Positions 1 to 8,765 of a stretch of DNA of 64,000 nt are shown in pieces (positions within the stretch are counted from its first letter, which is position 1; each line of letters opens with the position of its first letter). The translations under genes and the position numbers were made by a program. A model generated the notes under the pieces. The model was not told the DNA's origin. It saw nothing but the letters and a program-made list of their open reading frames with translations, and made no database searches. This DNA is from Mucilaginibacter hurinus (GTDB lineage: Bacteria > Bacteroidota > Bacteroidia > Sphingobacteriales > Sphingobacteriaceae): the NCBI RefSeq assembly GCF_003324525.1, contig NZ_QGDC01000001.1:496001-560000 (forward strand). The letters are read 5' to 3'.

Positions 1-55
1 ATGTTACAGGTGCATTACCTTACGTTTGTTAAAATGTTAAGGCAATATTAACACC

Positions 56-583
56 CTAATATTTAACGGAGAATTTATTGAGCACAATGTGCCATAAATA
101 TGCCGGAGCAATAAAAATATGCTTTAAACGCACGCCAAAGCCGGGATTCTTTTTTTCGGCCGCGTACCCCAACCAGATGCCGGTAACGCCAATTATTAAT
201 ATTAACAAAGAAACTTGCCAAAGCGCGGACCCGTTTGGCTGAAATTGTTGAATTAACGTGATGATATAACTTAAAATAAATAAAGTAAACAATATAAAAT
301 ATGATATGACGGGCGAAAGCCTGTAATAGAAATATATGCTCACACCAATTAATACCGACGCCCAATTAAACATATCATTCCGCTCGCCTAAAAACTTCAG
401 GTGAGGAAACGGTATAGCCCATACCAACCCAAACAGGCCTAATATAAATAACGGTATAAATATTACCTGAAGCAGCTTATTGGTAGGATGTTGATGGTAA
501 GCAGTATATTCTGCGAATAATTGGTCAATGTGACGCTGCTGCTTTAAAGGCTGGTGCTTACCGGGTATTTTATTTTTAACCAT
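56..583 (-). CDS. Mpo1-like (DUF962) membrane protein
   Basis: A 175-residue membrane protein of the DUF962/Mpo1 family; the yeast member is a dioxygenase of 2-hydroxy fatty acids that uses histidine-bound iron. The N-terminal part carries the family signature with H18, Y26, H30, H32 and N35, followed by about four hydrophobic helices (near residues 38-58, 70-90, 92-112 and 120-142). The histidine usually found a few residues after the asparagine is replaced by Q39, so activity is uncertain. It lies downstream of rny on the same strand but is separated from it by a clear terminator. The family call is fairly secure; the bacterial function is inferred. Confidence 0.8.
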   Translation of the reverse strand: MVKNKIPGKHQPLKQQRHIDQLFAEYTAYHQHPTNKLLQVIFIPLFILGLFGLVWAIPFPHLKFLGERNDMFNWASVLIGVSIYFYYRLSPVISYFILFTLFILSYIITLIQQFQPNGSALWQVSLLILIIGVTGIWLGYAAEKKNPGFGVRLKHIFIAPAYLWHIVLNKFSVKY

Positions 584-591
584 GAGTAAAA

Positions 592-615
592 AGCCCCCTC
601 ATTACTGAGGAGGCT
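592..615 (-). terminator. Rho-independent terminator after rny
   Basis: Ten-base arms at 592-601 and 606-615 (AGCCCCCTCA against TGAGGAGGCT) with a four-base loop. Read on the minus strand the stem is followed by TTTTT, so it ends transcripts coming from rny before the Mpo1-like gene. Confidence 0.8.
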
Positions 616-621
616 CTGATT

Positions 622-2184
622 TTATTTAGCGAATGCTACTGAGCGGGTTTCCCTTATTACGGTAACCTTTATTTGCCCCGGGTAGGTCATTTCAGTTTGT
701 ATACGGTTTGATATATCAGCCGCGAGCACTTCAGATTGTGCATCGGTTATCTTTTCGCTTTCAACAACCACACGCAACTCACGGCCGGCTTGTATAGCAA
801 ACGTTTTTTCAACACCCGGATACGACAACGCCAGGTCTTCCAACTCTTTTAAACGCTTAATGTAGCTTTCAACTACCTCGCGGCGGGCACCTGGGCGGGC
901 GCCTGATATTGCGTCACAAACCTGTATAATAGGCGATAACATTGAGGTCATCTCCACCTCATCATGGTGAGCGCCAATGGCGTTACAAACTTCCGGATGC
1001 TCCTTATACTTTTCGGCCAGCTGCATACCTAAAATAGCGTGCGGCAGTTCCGGGTTATCATCAGGTACCTTACCAATATCATGCAACAGGCCCGCGCGCT
1101 TGGCTAATTTAACATTAAGGCCCAACTCGGCAGCCATGGTGGCACAAAAATTAGCTACCTCGCGCGAGTGCTGTAACAGGTTTTGCCCGTATGATGAGCG
1201 GTAGCGCATACGACCAACCATGCGTATCAATTCGGGGTGCAGGCCGTTTATACCTAAATCTATTACGGTACGCTCGCCTATTTCAACAATTTCTTCTTCT
1301 ATCTGCTTCCTGGTTTTGGCAACTACTTCTTCAATACGCGCGGGATGTATACGGCCATCGGTAACAAGGCGGTGCATAGCCAAACGTGCTATTTCGCGCC
1401 TAACCGGATCAAAACCTGATAAGATAATGGCCTCTGGAGTATCATCTACAATAATTTCAATACCGGTAGCCGCTTCCAGTGCACGGATATTGCGTCCCTC
1501 GCGACCAATGATACGGCCTTTTATTTCGTCGTTCTCGATGTTAAATATTGATACCGTATTCTCAATGGCCGATTCGGTGGCAGTACGCTGTATGGTTTGT
1601 ATTACAATTTTCTTAGCTTCTTTGGTAGCAGTAAGCTTAGCTTCGTCAACAATATCTTTTATCTGGGCCATCGCTTTACTGCGGGCCTCTTCTTTCAGAT
1701 TCTCAACAAGCTGGTTACGGGCATCCTCAGCAGATAATCCGGCAATAGTTTCAAGCTGTTTAACATGCTCATTTTTTAGTAAGTCAACCTCTTCCTGCTT
1801 CTTAACAGCAAGTTCTGTTTGCCTTTCCAGGTTTTTACGCACATTATCAAGCTCATTCTCTTTCCGTGTAAGATTCTCAAGCTTTTGGTTAAACGATTGC
1901 TCTTTTTGCCTTACGCCGTTCTCGCGCTGGTTTATCTCATTATTTTTTTGATTTACGCTTTGCTCATGTTCGGCCTTTAGCTGTAAAAAGCGCTCTTTTG
2001 CCTCAAGTAATTTGTTCTTTTTTAATATCTCCGCGTCATTCTCGGCATCCCGCAATATTTTCTTTACCTTATTTTGTGCCGATGCCTCCTGATCTTTAAA
2101 GAGCTTGCGAAGCATAAAACGACCAATGCCAAAGCCTACGATAACGCCGGTCAGCAAGCCGATAATTACATATAATAAATCCAT
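622..2184 (-). CDS. rny: Ribonuclease Y
   Basis: Membrane-anchored endoribonuclease that starts mRNA decay. The 520-residue protein has the full family layout: an N-terminal transmembrane helix (about residues 3-22), a long charged coiled coil (about 30-205), a KH RNA-binding domain with the GxxG loop in [10 protein letters not shown] (223-232), and an HD phosphohydrolase domain with H339 and the metal-binding pair H368-D369 in LLHDIGK. The length is normal for the family and the ATG start gives a proper membrane anchor. The candidate 6S RNA and zapA lie upstream on the same strand. The call is secure. Confidence 0.98.
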   Translation of the reverse strand: MDLLYVIIGLLTGVIVGFGIGRFMLRKLFKDQEASAQNKVKKILRDAENDAEILKKNKLLEAKERFLQLKAEHEQSVNQKNNEINQRENGVRQKEQSFNQKLENLTRKENELDNVRKNLERQTELAVKKQEEVDLLKNEHVKQLETIAGLSAEDARNQLVENLKEEARSKAMAQIKDIVDEAKLTATKEAKKIVIQTIQRTATESAIENTVSIFNIENDEIKGRIIGREGRNIRALEAATGIEIIVDDTPEAIILSGFDPVRREIARLAMHRLVTDGRIHPARIEEVVAKTRKQIEEEIVEIGERTVIDLGINGLHPELIRMVGRMRYRSSYGQNLLQHSREVANFCATMAAELGLNVKLAKRAGLLHDIGKVPDDNPELPHAILGMQLAEKYKEHPEVCNAIGAHHDEVEMTSMLSPIIQVCDAISGARPGARREVVESYIKRLKELEDLALSYPGVEKTFAIQAGRELRVVVESEKITDAQSEVLAADISNRIQTEMTYPGQIKVTVIRETRSVAFAK

Positions 2185-2199
2185 TTTTTAAGTTTATAA

Positions 2200-2385
2200 A
2201 ATAAAAAAACCGCAACTAAATCGTAAGTGTCATGTATTGAAAAACCTCTCATCAGATGTTGGGACCCGGGCTATCGTTAAATACATGAAGTAACGTATGC
2301 CTCGTTTTAGTCCGCTGATATTGAAGCGTTAAGTTTTTAATAGTGAAACTCAAGATTTAACCACGGTTATATCTTAATATGCTCG
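2200..2385 (-). ncRNA. ssrS: Candidate 6S RNA
   Basis: The 217-bp gap between zapA and rny has no ORF but strong RNA structure on the minus strand. A 15-bp closing stem joins 2354-2368 to 2208-2222; every position pairs, four as G-U. It is followed on the minus strand by GGTTTTTTT, as in a terminator. Inside, a second stem (about 2231-2238 with 2280-2287, CATGTATT/AATACATG) carries a large apical region, and a small CGCT...AGCG hairpin lies between. A long closing stem with internal bubbles and about 180 nt length match 6S RNA, which mimics an open promoter and binds RNA polymerase. I recall 6S RNA lying between zapA and rny in other Bacteroidota, but that is memory, not a search. The 5' end is estimated. 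Confidence 0.65.
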
Positions 2386-2401
2386 GTATGCAAAGAACAC
2401 T

Positions 2402-2695
2402 TTACTGCTTTAAAAAAAACTCAGACAACATCTGATCAAGCCGGTAAACTTTGTCTGATACTTCGGTATCCTCAACTGTTACCTTCTTTTCAGCCTTTAA
2501 TGTTGATGTAGCATAATGCAATACACACATCGAAAGCAAATCCTGCTTATCACGAACCGCATAGTTCTCCTGGTACTCTTTTATGCGGTCGTTTATCAGT
2601 TTGGCTGCCCGTCTTATTATTTCTTCTTCTTCCATGTTTACCTTTAACGGGTAAACTCTGTCAGCAATATTTATTTTTATGGAGATTTCTCCCAT
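2402..2695 (-). CDS. zapA: Cell division protein ZapA
   Basis: ZapA binds FtsZ and cross-links protofilaments in the Z ring. This 97-residue protein begins with the typical beta-strand segment (ISIKINIADRVYPLKV), then the helix with EEEIIRRAAKLINDRI and a C-terminal helix. The length is normal. It follows a small coiled-coil gene 21 bp upstream and sits downstream of pheT on the same strand, a layout seen in Bacteroidota. The candidate 6S RNA follows it. The call is secure by motif and context. Confidence 0.92.
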   Translation of the reverse strand: MGEISIKINIADRVYPLKVNMEEEEIIRRAAKLINDRIKEYQENYAVRDKQDLLSMCVLHYATSTLKAEKKVTVEDTEVSDKVYRLDQMLSEFFLKQ

Positions 2696-2716
2696 TTGAG
2701 CTATTCACTAATTGCG

Positions 2717-3007
2717 TTACTTTTTAAGCAATACAATACACTTGTCAATTTCCTGCACAAAGTCGTTAATTTTTTGCTTAATGTCAAGGCTTTTTTCATT
2801 TGTTTCTGAAAACGACTTCGCCATTTTCAATACACGAAGCTTCTCTTCCAGCTCGACACTCTTATTTTTACTGGCATTTAAAGCTACCGTTAGCGACTGG
2901 TTTTCCAGCCTCATCAGGTCATTCTCTTCCTGCAAAGCAGCGCAAAGCTCTATCAATCGTTCGGTTTTATCCAGTACCTGGTTTAACTGATTTGCTACCT
3001 GTGACAT
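2717..3007 (-). CDS. Small coiled-coil protein next to ZapA
   Basis: A 96-residue, mostly helical and charged protein without a recognised catalytic motif. Heptad-like leucines run from about residue 10 to 65 (LNQVLDKTERLIELCAAL, then LMRLENQSLTVAL), predicting a coiled coil. It lies 69 bp downstream of pheT and 21 bp upstream of zapA, same strand, so it is probably co-transcribed with zapA. By position and shape it could be a partner of ZapA, similar in role to ZapB of enterobacteria, but there is no sequence proof. Start chosen at the ATG giving MSQVANQLNQ. Confidence 0.75.
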   Translation of the reverse strand: MSQVANQLNQVLDKTERLIELCAALQEENDLMRLENQSLTVALNASKNKSVELEEKLRVLKMAKSFSETNEKSLDIKQKINDFVQEIDKCIVLLKK

Positions 3008-3076
3008 CTATTATATAGTGATTAGAAGCTGGTAATTATAGATCGGTAATTTTTTGCGAATCAAAAATTTCCACAC

Positions 3077-5476
3077 CTATTTCCTTATCTCTGCGCCAAC
3101 TTCTTTGCCTAAGTTAAAAATTAATTTTTGCATTATAGCATCAATAGCCTTATCAACCAGCGTTTTTTCGGCGTCCTGTAGTATGAAGCTCACCGCGTAT
3201 GATTTTTTGCCAGCCGGCAGCTTATCGCCCTGGTATACATCAAATACATTTACGTCTTTAAGCAGCTTGCGTTCTGTTTTAAGGGCGACGTTTTTTATTT
3301 CCTCAAAAGTTACGCCCCTGTCTACAAGCATGCTCAGATCACGCCTTACTGCCGGAAACTTAGACACTTCCTGGTAAACAATTTTATTTTTCCGGGCTAT
3401 GGATAACAGCGTGTCAAAATTGAAATCGGCGTAAAAAACTTCTTTGTCTACATCTGCTTTTTTTAACGCCGTCGAGTTTACGGCACCAAATTTTACCAAT
3501 TGCTTACTGCCGCGGTGATATTGCAAACCGTACGTAAGCTTACTGCAGGTAGCATCGGTTACTACCAAATCTTTTATATTCAGTTTTTCAATAATCCCGT
3601 CTACAATTGCTTTTAAATTATAAAAGGAAACCGGGCTTTGCTTTTGAGCCCATTGTTCGCCTGTATTCGCACCTGTAATGAATATAGCGAAACGCTGTGT
3701 CTCGGTATACTTATCATCAACCATATTATACACCTTACCAAACTCGTACAGTTTCAGGTCAGGGTTTTTCCGGTTTTGATTATAAGCAATAGCTTCCAGC
3801 CCGGAGAACAGCAGGCTTTGACGCATAGCATCCAGATCACTACTCAACGGATTAAGTATCTTAACAGCTTTGTCCGGCTCACTTGAGTAAGCGAGTTTAG
3901 TCAATGAATTGGATAGTATCTCGTTAAAACCGTTGGCTGATAAAAGATCTGACAGCATATTTTGTACGGTATCCCTTTCCGGCCGTTGCGAGGTGTTTAA
4001 TGACGCGCGGATTTGCGTAGGTATGCTGATATTGTTATAGCCGTAAATACGCAATATTTCCTCTATCACATCTACTTCCCGGGTTACATCCACACGGTAA
4101 GGATGCACTTTCAACAAAAGCCCTTCGGCACTTTCATTAACAATTTCAATATCCAATGCCGCTACTATAGCCTTTATCTCATCGTGCGGAATATGCTGCC
4201 CGATAAGCCTGATGACATTACTATAAAACAATTCAACTTCAAATGGCTCTACCGGCGAAGGATAAATATCCACCACATCTGACGCAATGGTGCCGCCGGC
4301 AATTTGCTGTATCAGAAGTGCAGCACGCTTAAGTGCATATACCGTTCCGTTAGGATCAGTACCGCGCTCAAACCTGAATGACGAATCGGTCTTAAGTCCG
4401 TGCCTTTTCGCTGTTTTACGTACCGATACAGGATTGAAGTATGCGCTTTCTAAAAATATGCTGGTTGTTGATTCGGTTACGCCTGAATCTATTCCGCCAA
4501 ATACGCCGCCAATGCACATTGGTTCTTCAGCGTTGCAAATCATCAAATCGGCAGAAGATAGTTTACGTTCAGCATCGTCAAGCGTCTTGAATAGTGTGCC
4601 TTCGGCCACAGTTTTAACTATCACCTTATCACCCTTTATTTTGTCGGCATCAAAAGCGTGCAAGGGCTGCCCAAGGTCATGCAACACAAAATTGGTTACG
4701 TCAACGATATTATTGATAGACCGGACCCCGATAACAGCCAACCTTTCTTTAAGCCATTTAGGCGATTCTTTTACGGTAATGCCGGTTATTACCACACCAC
4801 TATAACGTGGCGCAGCTTCGGTATTTTCAACTATTACCTCTATGGCACCGGAAGTACTGTCAACTTTAAATGCTGACACGTCGGGCATATTGACTTTTAT
4901 CTTAAGAAATGCTGCGATATCCCTTGCCGTGCCTAAGTGAGACGCCGCATCGGCACGATTGGGTGTTAAACCTATTTCATAAAGGAAATCATCGTTCAGT
5001 TTAAAGTGGTCTTTAGCCAAAGCACCTGTAACGGCATCCTCGCCAAGTACCATAATACCATCATGCGAGTGACCCAAACCAATCTCGTCTTCAGCACATA
5101 TCATGCCTTCAGACACTTCACCACGTATCTTGGATTTATTTATTTTAAATGGTTCCCCTTCTGTAGGATAGACAGTTGCGCCCACGGTGGCAACTACAAC
5201 TTTCTGCCCTGCAGCTACGTTAGCTGCGCCGCACACAACCTGCAAATCTTCGGCGCCACCTACGTCAACTTTGGTAACCCGCAGCCTGTCGGCGTTGGGA
5301 TGCTGCACAGCTTCTTTTACATAACCTATCACCAGGCCCTCAAGTCCGCCGGGTACCGCCTGCACGCGCTCAAGGCTCTCCACTTCGAGGCCAATACCCG
5401 TTAAAATTTGCGAAATTTCTTCGGGCGTTTTATCAGTTTGTATAAATTCTTTAAGCCAATTATATGATATCTTCAT
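3077..5476 (-). CDS. pheT: Phenylalanine--tRNA ligase beta subunit
   Basis: Beta subunit of the alpha2-beta2 enzyme that charges tRNA-Phe; it holds the editing site and tRNA-binding modules. At 799 residues it has the usual size. The N-terminal tRNA-binding OB domain (about residues 40-155) is followed by the B3/B4 editing region, the B5 domain near 400-480, the synthetase-like core and a C-terminal FDX-ACB domain (ending near VSKFPAVRRDLSMLVD onward). pheS is not in this window. A perfect TATCTTTG box lies 20 bp upstream of the ATG. The call is secure. Confidence 0.98.
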   Translation of the reverse strand: MKISYNWLKEFIQTDKTPEEISQILTGIGLEVESLERVQAVPGGLEGLVIGYVKEAVQHPNADRLRVTKVDVGGAEDLQVVCGAANVAAGQKVVVATVGATVYPTEGEPFKINKSKIRGEVSEGMICAEDEIGLGHSHDGIMVLGEDAVTGALAKDHFKLNDDFLYEIGLTPNRADAASHLGTARDIAAFLKIKVNMPDVSAFKVDSTSGAIEVIVENTEAAPRYSGVVITGITVKESPKWLKERLAVIGVRSINNIVDVTNFVLHDLGQPLHAFDADKIKGDKVIVKTVAEGTLFKTLDDAERKLSSADLMICNAEEPMCIGGVFGGIDSGVTESTTSIFLESAYFNPVSVRKTAKRHGLKTDSSFRFERGTDPNGTVYALKRAALLIQQIAGGTIASDVVDIYPSPVEPFEVELFYSNVIRLIGQHIPHDEIKAIVAALDIEIVNESAEGLLLKVHPYRVDVTREVDVIEEILRIYGYNNISIPTQIRASLNTSQRPERDTVQNMLSDLLSANGFNEILSNSLTKLAYSSEPDKAVKILNPLSSDLDAMRQSLLFSGLEAIAYNQNRKNPDLKLYEFGKVYNMVDDKYTETQRFAIFITGANTGEQWAQKQSPVSFYNLKAIVDGIIEKLNIKDLVVTDATCSKLTYGLQYHRGSKQLVKFGAVNSTALKKADVDKEVFYADFNFDTLLSIARKNKIVYQEVSKFPAVRRDLSMLVDRGVTFEEIKNVALKTERKLLKDVNVFDVYQGDKLPAGKKSYAVSFILQDAEKTLVDKAIDAIMQKLIFNLGKEVGAEIRK

Positions 5477-5496
5477 GTATGCCGGGTGATAATCGG

Positions 5497-5504
5497 CAAA
5501 GATA
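5497..5504 (-). promoter_or_regulatory. -7 box of pheT
   Basis: On the minus strand this reads TATCTTTG, a perfect match to the Bacteroidota -7 element TAnnTTTG, 20 bp before the pheT start codon. No clear TTTG was seen at the expected -33 position. Confidence 0.5.
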
Positions 5505-5514
5505 CAATTTAAGG

Positions 5515-5604
5515 CGAAAGGATAAAGGGCTTAAGCCGAAAGGTAAAGAGGATAAAGGCGGGGAAGTTGTATCTTGGCAGAACCTCCCCCGCTAATCTTT
5601 ATCC
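5515..5604. repeat. Inverted-arm array of GGATAAAGG-type units
   Basis: Several related purine-rich units (AAAGGATAAAGGG, CCGAAAGGTAAAG, AGGATAAAGGCGGGG) lie at 5515-5563, and an inverted partner, CCCCGC then CTTTATCC, lies at 5587-5604. The inner pair GGATAAAG-GCGGGG (5550-5563) with CCCCGC (5587-5592) and CTTTATCC (5597-5604) can form a long hairpin with a four-base bulge. There is no T run for a normal terminator on the minus strand. It fills the space between the small acidic gene and pheT. Confidence 0.55.
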
Positions 5605-5609
5605 TTAAA

Positions 5610-5840
5610 TTAGTCATTGTCTTCATCGTCGTCGCTGTCGTCATCACCCAGGTTTAATGTAAAAGAGGGCTCCGCGGCATCGTACGCTTGTTCGGCACGG
5701 TCAGTTTCGTCAATCTCGCCGATATCTTCAACTGTTTCATCAAAACCATTTGAATGAATATCACGCTGACTCATTTGCTCGTCGTTCTGGTCAAGAGAGT
5801 CGTCTTGTCTTAATATTTCGTCTTCTTCGGGAGTTTTCAT
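5610..5840 (-). CDS. Small, very acidic hypothetical protein
   Basis: A 76-residue protein made largely of Asp, Glu, Gln and Ser, with no hydrophobic core and a C-terminal tail of GDDDSDDDEDND. I do not recognise a function. It is probably disordered. The ATG start (MKTPEEDE) lies in a sensible position, 113 bp downstream of radC on the same strand. The stop codon lies right beside an inverted repeat. It could bind a basic partner, but nothing in the sequence proves this. Confidence 0.65.
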   Translation of the reverse strand: MKTPEEDEILRQDDSLDQNDEQMSQRDIHSNGFDETVEDIGEIDETDRAEQAYDAAEPSFTLNLGDDDSDDDEDND

Positions 5841-5953
5841 AGTTGTTATAATTTGTTATTATTAACAACTGTGCAATACTAAGGTTGTTTGAGGAATTTT
5901 GAAAGTTGATGAGTTTAAGGGTGATAAAACCGTGTAAAAGGTCTGTTTTAGTA

Positions 5954-6652
5954 CTATAGCAGTCCTTCGTCAGCAAAGCTGAAGTAGCTGCTATCGGTGA
6001 TTATTAAATGATCAAGCACATTGATATCAAGCAGCCGTCCGGCATCAGCCACTTTCTTTGTCAGGGTAATATCCAGCTGACTCGGCTTCAGGTTACCCGA
6101 TGGGTGATTATGGATAAGTATGATACCGCTCGCCTGGTGTTGCAAAGCCATGTGGAATATGATCTTCGGATCGGCTACCGTACCAGAAAGCCCGCCTTTG
6201 CTCACTAACTCTTTGCTAATTACCTTATTGGCGCGGCTTATCAGCAGCAACCAAAACTCTTCATGGTTAAGATCTACAAGATGGCGCCGCATAATATTAT
6301 AAGCATCCCGGCTGCTGCCTATGTGCTCAGTGACTTTTATCTCCGTGCCGCCACGCCGGCGGCCTATTTCCAACGCGGCTATAATGGATATCGCCTTGGC
6401 TTCACCAACCCCTTTAAACTTGCAAAGTTCATTAATAGTGGCTTTGCCCAACTTATTCAAATCATTTTGATAGTGGTGTAAAATGCGTTTACTTAACTCA
6501 ACTGCCGATTCATCCCTACTACCCGATCCTATCAATATCGCTATCAGCTCCGCATCGGTAAGCGAGCGCCTGCCCTGCCCGCTTAGCTTTTCGCGCGGGC
6601 GATCCTCCTCGGCCCAGGCTTTTATACTGATATGGGTATCGTATTTATCCAT
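5954..6652 (-). CDS. radC: RadC-family JAB-domain protein
   Basis: A 232-residue member of the RadC family. The N-terminal half has a helix-hairpin-helix stretch (FKGVGEAKA, residues 79-87) and the C-terminal half a JAB/MPN+ metalloprotease-like fold with the zinc motif HNHPSG at 181-186 and D194. All metal ligands are kept. The name comes from an old DNA-repair assignment that was later withdrawn; the true role of the family is not settled. The full length and intact motif indicate an active copy. An oligomer repeat array lies just upstream. Confidence 0.93.
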   Translation of the reverse strand: MDKYDTHISIKAWAEEDRPREKLSGQGRRSLTDAELIAILIGSGSRDESAVELSKRILHHYQNDLNKLGKATINELCKFKGVGEAKAISIIAALEIGRRRGGTEIKVTEHIGSSRDAYNIMRRHLVDLNHEEFWLLLISRANKVISKELVSKGGLSGTVADPKIIFHMALQHQASGIILIHNHPSGNLKPSQLDITLTKKVADAGRLLDINVLDHLIITDSSYFSFADEGLL

Positions 6653-6663
6653 CGTTGTTGTAG

Positions 6664-6744
6664 CAGAATTTACAGAATATTAAAATTAGCAGAATATTTT
6701 AGTTTGAACAGTATTTACAAATTCTTTAATTCTTCAAATTCTAA
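6664..6744. repeat. Inverted-arm array of CAGAATTTA-type nonamers
   Basis: Left arm: CAGAATTTA (6664-6672), CAGAATATT (6673-6681), a spacer, and CAGAATATT (6690-6698). Right arm on the opposite sense: AAATTCTTT (6719-6727), AATTCTTC (6728-6735), AAATTCTAA (6736-6744). The arms are degenerate inverted copies. The array fills the gap between radC and the rpsT terminator. Confidence 0.55.
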
Positions 6745-6760
6745 TCCCAACAGAAAACAA

Positions 6761-6791
6761 AAAAGGGATAATGCAGTGCACTATCCCTTTT
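6761..6791 (-). terminator. Rho-independent terminator after rpsT
   Basis: Ten-base arms AAAAGGGATA and TATCCCTTTT around an 11-base loop; on the minus strand the stem runs into TTTTTTG. It closes the rpsT transcript. Confidence 0.85.
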
Positions 6792-6808
6792 GTATAAGTT
6801 AATAAACC

Positions 6809-7063
6809 TTATTTTAAGCCGTTAACGAATTTAGTCAGCTTTGATTTATTATTTGATGCTTTATTTTTGTGAATAACGTTCTTTTTAGCTAAACGGTCAA
6901 GCATTGATATTACTTTACCTAATAATGCAGAAGCGTCAGCCTTAGTTGTAGACGACCTTAATTTCTTGATAGCATTACGTGTAGTTTTTGCCTGGTACCT
7001 GTTACGCAGACGCTTCGCAGCGTTTGACCTAATCCTTTTTAATGATGATTTATGATTTGCCAT
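6809..7063 (-). CDS. rpsT: 30S ribosomal protein S20
   Basis: Primary binding protein of 16S rRNA. The 84-residue product begins [21 protein letters not shown], the usual S20 start, and is lysine/arginine rich throughout. The open frame runs 13 codons further upstream, but those codons overlap the leader just below the promoter, so the ATG at 7063 is chosen. It is a single-gene unit with its own strong promoter and terminator. Confidence 0.97.
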   Translation of the reverse strand: MANHKSSLKRIRSNAAKRLRNRYQAKTTRNAIKKLRSSTTKADASALLGKVISMLDRLAKKNVIHKNKASNNKSKLTKFVNGLK

Positions 7064-7099
7064 TGTATAGCTTGTTATTCCTTCTAATTTTAAAGAGTG

Positions 7100-7131
7100 C
7101 AAATATAGGATGATAAATTTAATTTCACAAG
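7100..7131 (-). promoter_or_regulatory. Promoter of rpsT
   Basis: Minus-strand -7 box TATATTTG (7100-7107), a perfect TAnnTTTG match, with CTTG (7128-7131) 20 bp upstream as the -33 element. The expected start lies about 30 bp before the rpsT ATG. Confidence 0.75.
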
Positions 7132-7201
7132 CAAATTTTAAACTTAAAAACTTTAAGTTTATTGAAGCAGCTAGCCCAACAATGCTTATTATTGGTACGC
7201 C

Positions 7202-8068
7202 ATGCGCAGAGCACTTATACTTTTTACAGGTTTAACCTTAATTTTAGCCTGCTCATCCTGGGGATATTTTGCGCACTTCCGTATAAACCGACTCGCTGTT
7301 GCGACATTGCCGAAAGGTATGAGCGGTTTCTATAAGAAGCACATTACCTACATTACTGATCATGCCATAACAGCCGATAAACGACGCTATGTGGACTCAG
7401 CTGAAATACCTAAACATTACTTCAATGCCGACCGGTACGGTAAACAACCTTTTACAACTATGCCACGGAAATGGAAGGACGCGGTAGCCAAATATTCGTT
7501 AGACACTATATTGAAACACGGCACATTGCCATGGACTATACAGCAAAATTATTACTGGCTTGTAAACGCGTTTAAAAAGCATGATACTATTGCTATCTTA
7601 CGCATATCAGCCAACCTTGCCCATTACATAGCAGATGCACATGTGCCGCTGCACCTCACCCTCAACCACGACGGGCAACTTAGCGGGCAGGAGGGCATAC
7701 ACGCCTTATGGGAGAGCCGCCTGCCCGAGTATTTTGGCAACCAGTACAAAGTTAAGCCGCTAAAGGCCCGTTACATCAGCAATCCGCTTACAGAAGCGTT
7801 TGCCGTTTGCCACAGTTCCTTCAAAAGCGCCGACACAGTTTTAAGACTTCAGCGCCTGCTTAATAAGCGCATCCCTTTTGAAAACAGGTATGCCATGATA
7901 CAACGTGGTGAAAAGAAAGTAAAGGATTACTCGCCCGAATATTGCCGGGCCTATAACAAAATGCTTACTGGCATGGTTGAACGTAGAATGCAAATGGCTG
8001 TTATCAGCGTTGGCAGTTACTGGTTTTCGGCATGGGTAGATGCCGGTCAGCCAACGCTAAAGTTATAA
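7202..8068 (+). CDS. Zinc-dependent phospholipase C / S1-P1 nuclease-like protein
   Basis: A secreted 288-residue protein with an N-terminal signal segment ([20 protein letters not shown]). In this zinc phospholipase C/nuclease superfamily the N-terminal tryptophan and several histidines bind three zinc ions. Here W21 follows the signal, with H25 in WGYFAHFRI and the later cluster [14 protein letters not shown] and GIHALWE. Substrate (phospholipid or nucleic acid) cannot be told from sequence. It is convergent with dedA, the stops only two bases apart. Start taken at the ATG. Confidence 0.8.
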   Translation: MRRALILFTGLTLILACSSWGYFAHFRINRLAVATLPKGMSGFYKKHITYITDHAITADKRRYVDSAEIPKHYFNADRYGKQPFTTMPRKWKDAVAKYSLDTILKHGTLPWTIQQNYYWLVNAFKKHDTIAILRISANLAHYIADAHVPLHLTLNHDGQLSGQEGIHALWESRLPEYFGNQYKVKPLKARYISNPLTEAFAVCHSSFKSADTVLRLQRLLNKRIPFENRYAMIQRGEKKVKDYSPEYCRAYNKMLTGMVERRMQMAVISVGSYWFSAWVDAGQPTLKL

Positions 8069-8070
8069 CG

Positions 8071-8727
8071 TCACATCTTAATTTCGTCAATCGGCTTTTT
8101 AGTTTTGCGGGCTTTTATAGCGGCCCATACCGGCGGGATGATAGAGAAAAGGATGATAGCTACAACCACCAGTGTAAAGTTCTTTTTAACGATAGGTATA
8201 TTGCCAAAAAAGTAACCTAAAAACAAAAAACTTATTACCCAGGCTAAACCGCCTACGATATTATACCAACTGTAGCGGCCAAATTCCATTCTGCCAACCC
8301 CGGCTACAAAAGGCGCCACGGTACGGAATATGGGAAGGAAACGGCTAAATATTACAGCCTTGCCACCATGCTTATCAAAAAAAGCTTTGGTTTGCAGGTA
8401 ATAATCAAGTTTTAGTATCTTGTTGTTCTCTTTAAAAACCTTAGGCCCAAGGTAACTACCCAGCATGTAATTAACAGTATTGCCTGCAAATGCAGCTATT
8501 ATCAGCAGTAAGGCCAAAATATAGATATTTAAACCTGTTTGCTCACCTGCAATTAAAGCGCCAGCAGCAAACAGCAGCGAATCGCCGGGCAAAAATGGCG
8601 TTACTACAAATCCGGTCTCGGCAAATATGATCAGGAATAATATAAGATAAGTCCAGGCCTGGTAATCATGGGTTATTTGCGCCAGGTGCTTATCTATATG
8701 CAGTATAAAGTCAAGTATAACTTCCAC
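8071..8727 (-). CDS. DedA family membrane protein
   Basis: A 218-residue membrane protein of the DedA/SNARE-associated family, involved in membrane homeostasis and, in some members, return of undecaprenyl or other lipids across the membrane. Family marks are the ETGFVVTPFLPGDSLLFAAG segment near residues 37-56, the G-rich middle, and FSRFLPIFRTVAPFVAG near 125-141 with the conserved arginines. Four to five hydrophobic helices are visible. A perfect TATTTTTG box (8744-8751) lies 16 bp upstream, so it probably has its own promoter. Confidence 0.92.
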   Translation of the reverse strand: MEVILDFILHIDKHLAQITHDYQAWTYLILFLIIFAETGFVVTPFLPGDSLLFAAGALIAGEQTGLNIYILALLLIIAAFAGNTVNYMLGSYLGPKVFKENNKILKLDYYLQTKAFFDKHGGKAVIFSRFLPIFRTVAPFVAGVGRMEFGRYSWYNIVGGLAWVISFLFLGYFFGNIPIVKKNFTLVVVAIILFSIIPPVWAAIKARKTKKPIDEIKM

Positions 8728-8743
8728 GTAATTTTGTTTTGCG

Positions 8744-8751
8744 CAAAAATA
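8744..8751 (-). promoter_or_regulatory. -7 box of dedA
   Basis: Reads TATTTTTG on the minus strand, a perfect TAnnTTTG match 16 bp before the dedA ATG. No clear -33 TTTG was found. Confidence 0.5.
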
Positions 8752-8765
8752 GAAATAAAAAACGG

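Noticed and set aside
5791..5976. 61-residue ORF between the acidic gene and radC
   Set aside because: Overlaps both neighbours' ends and has no family features; the acidic gene start explains the region.
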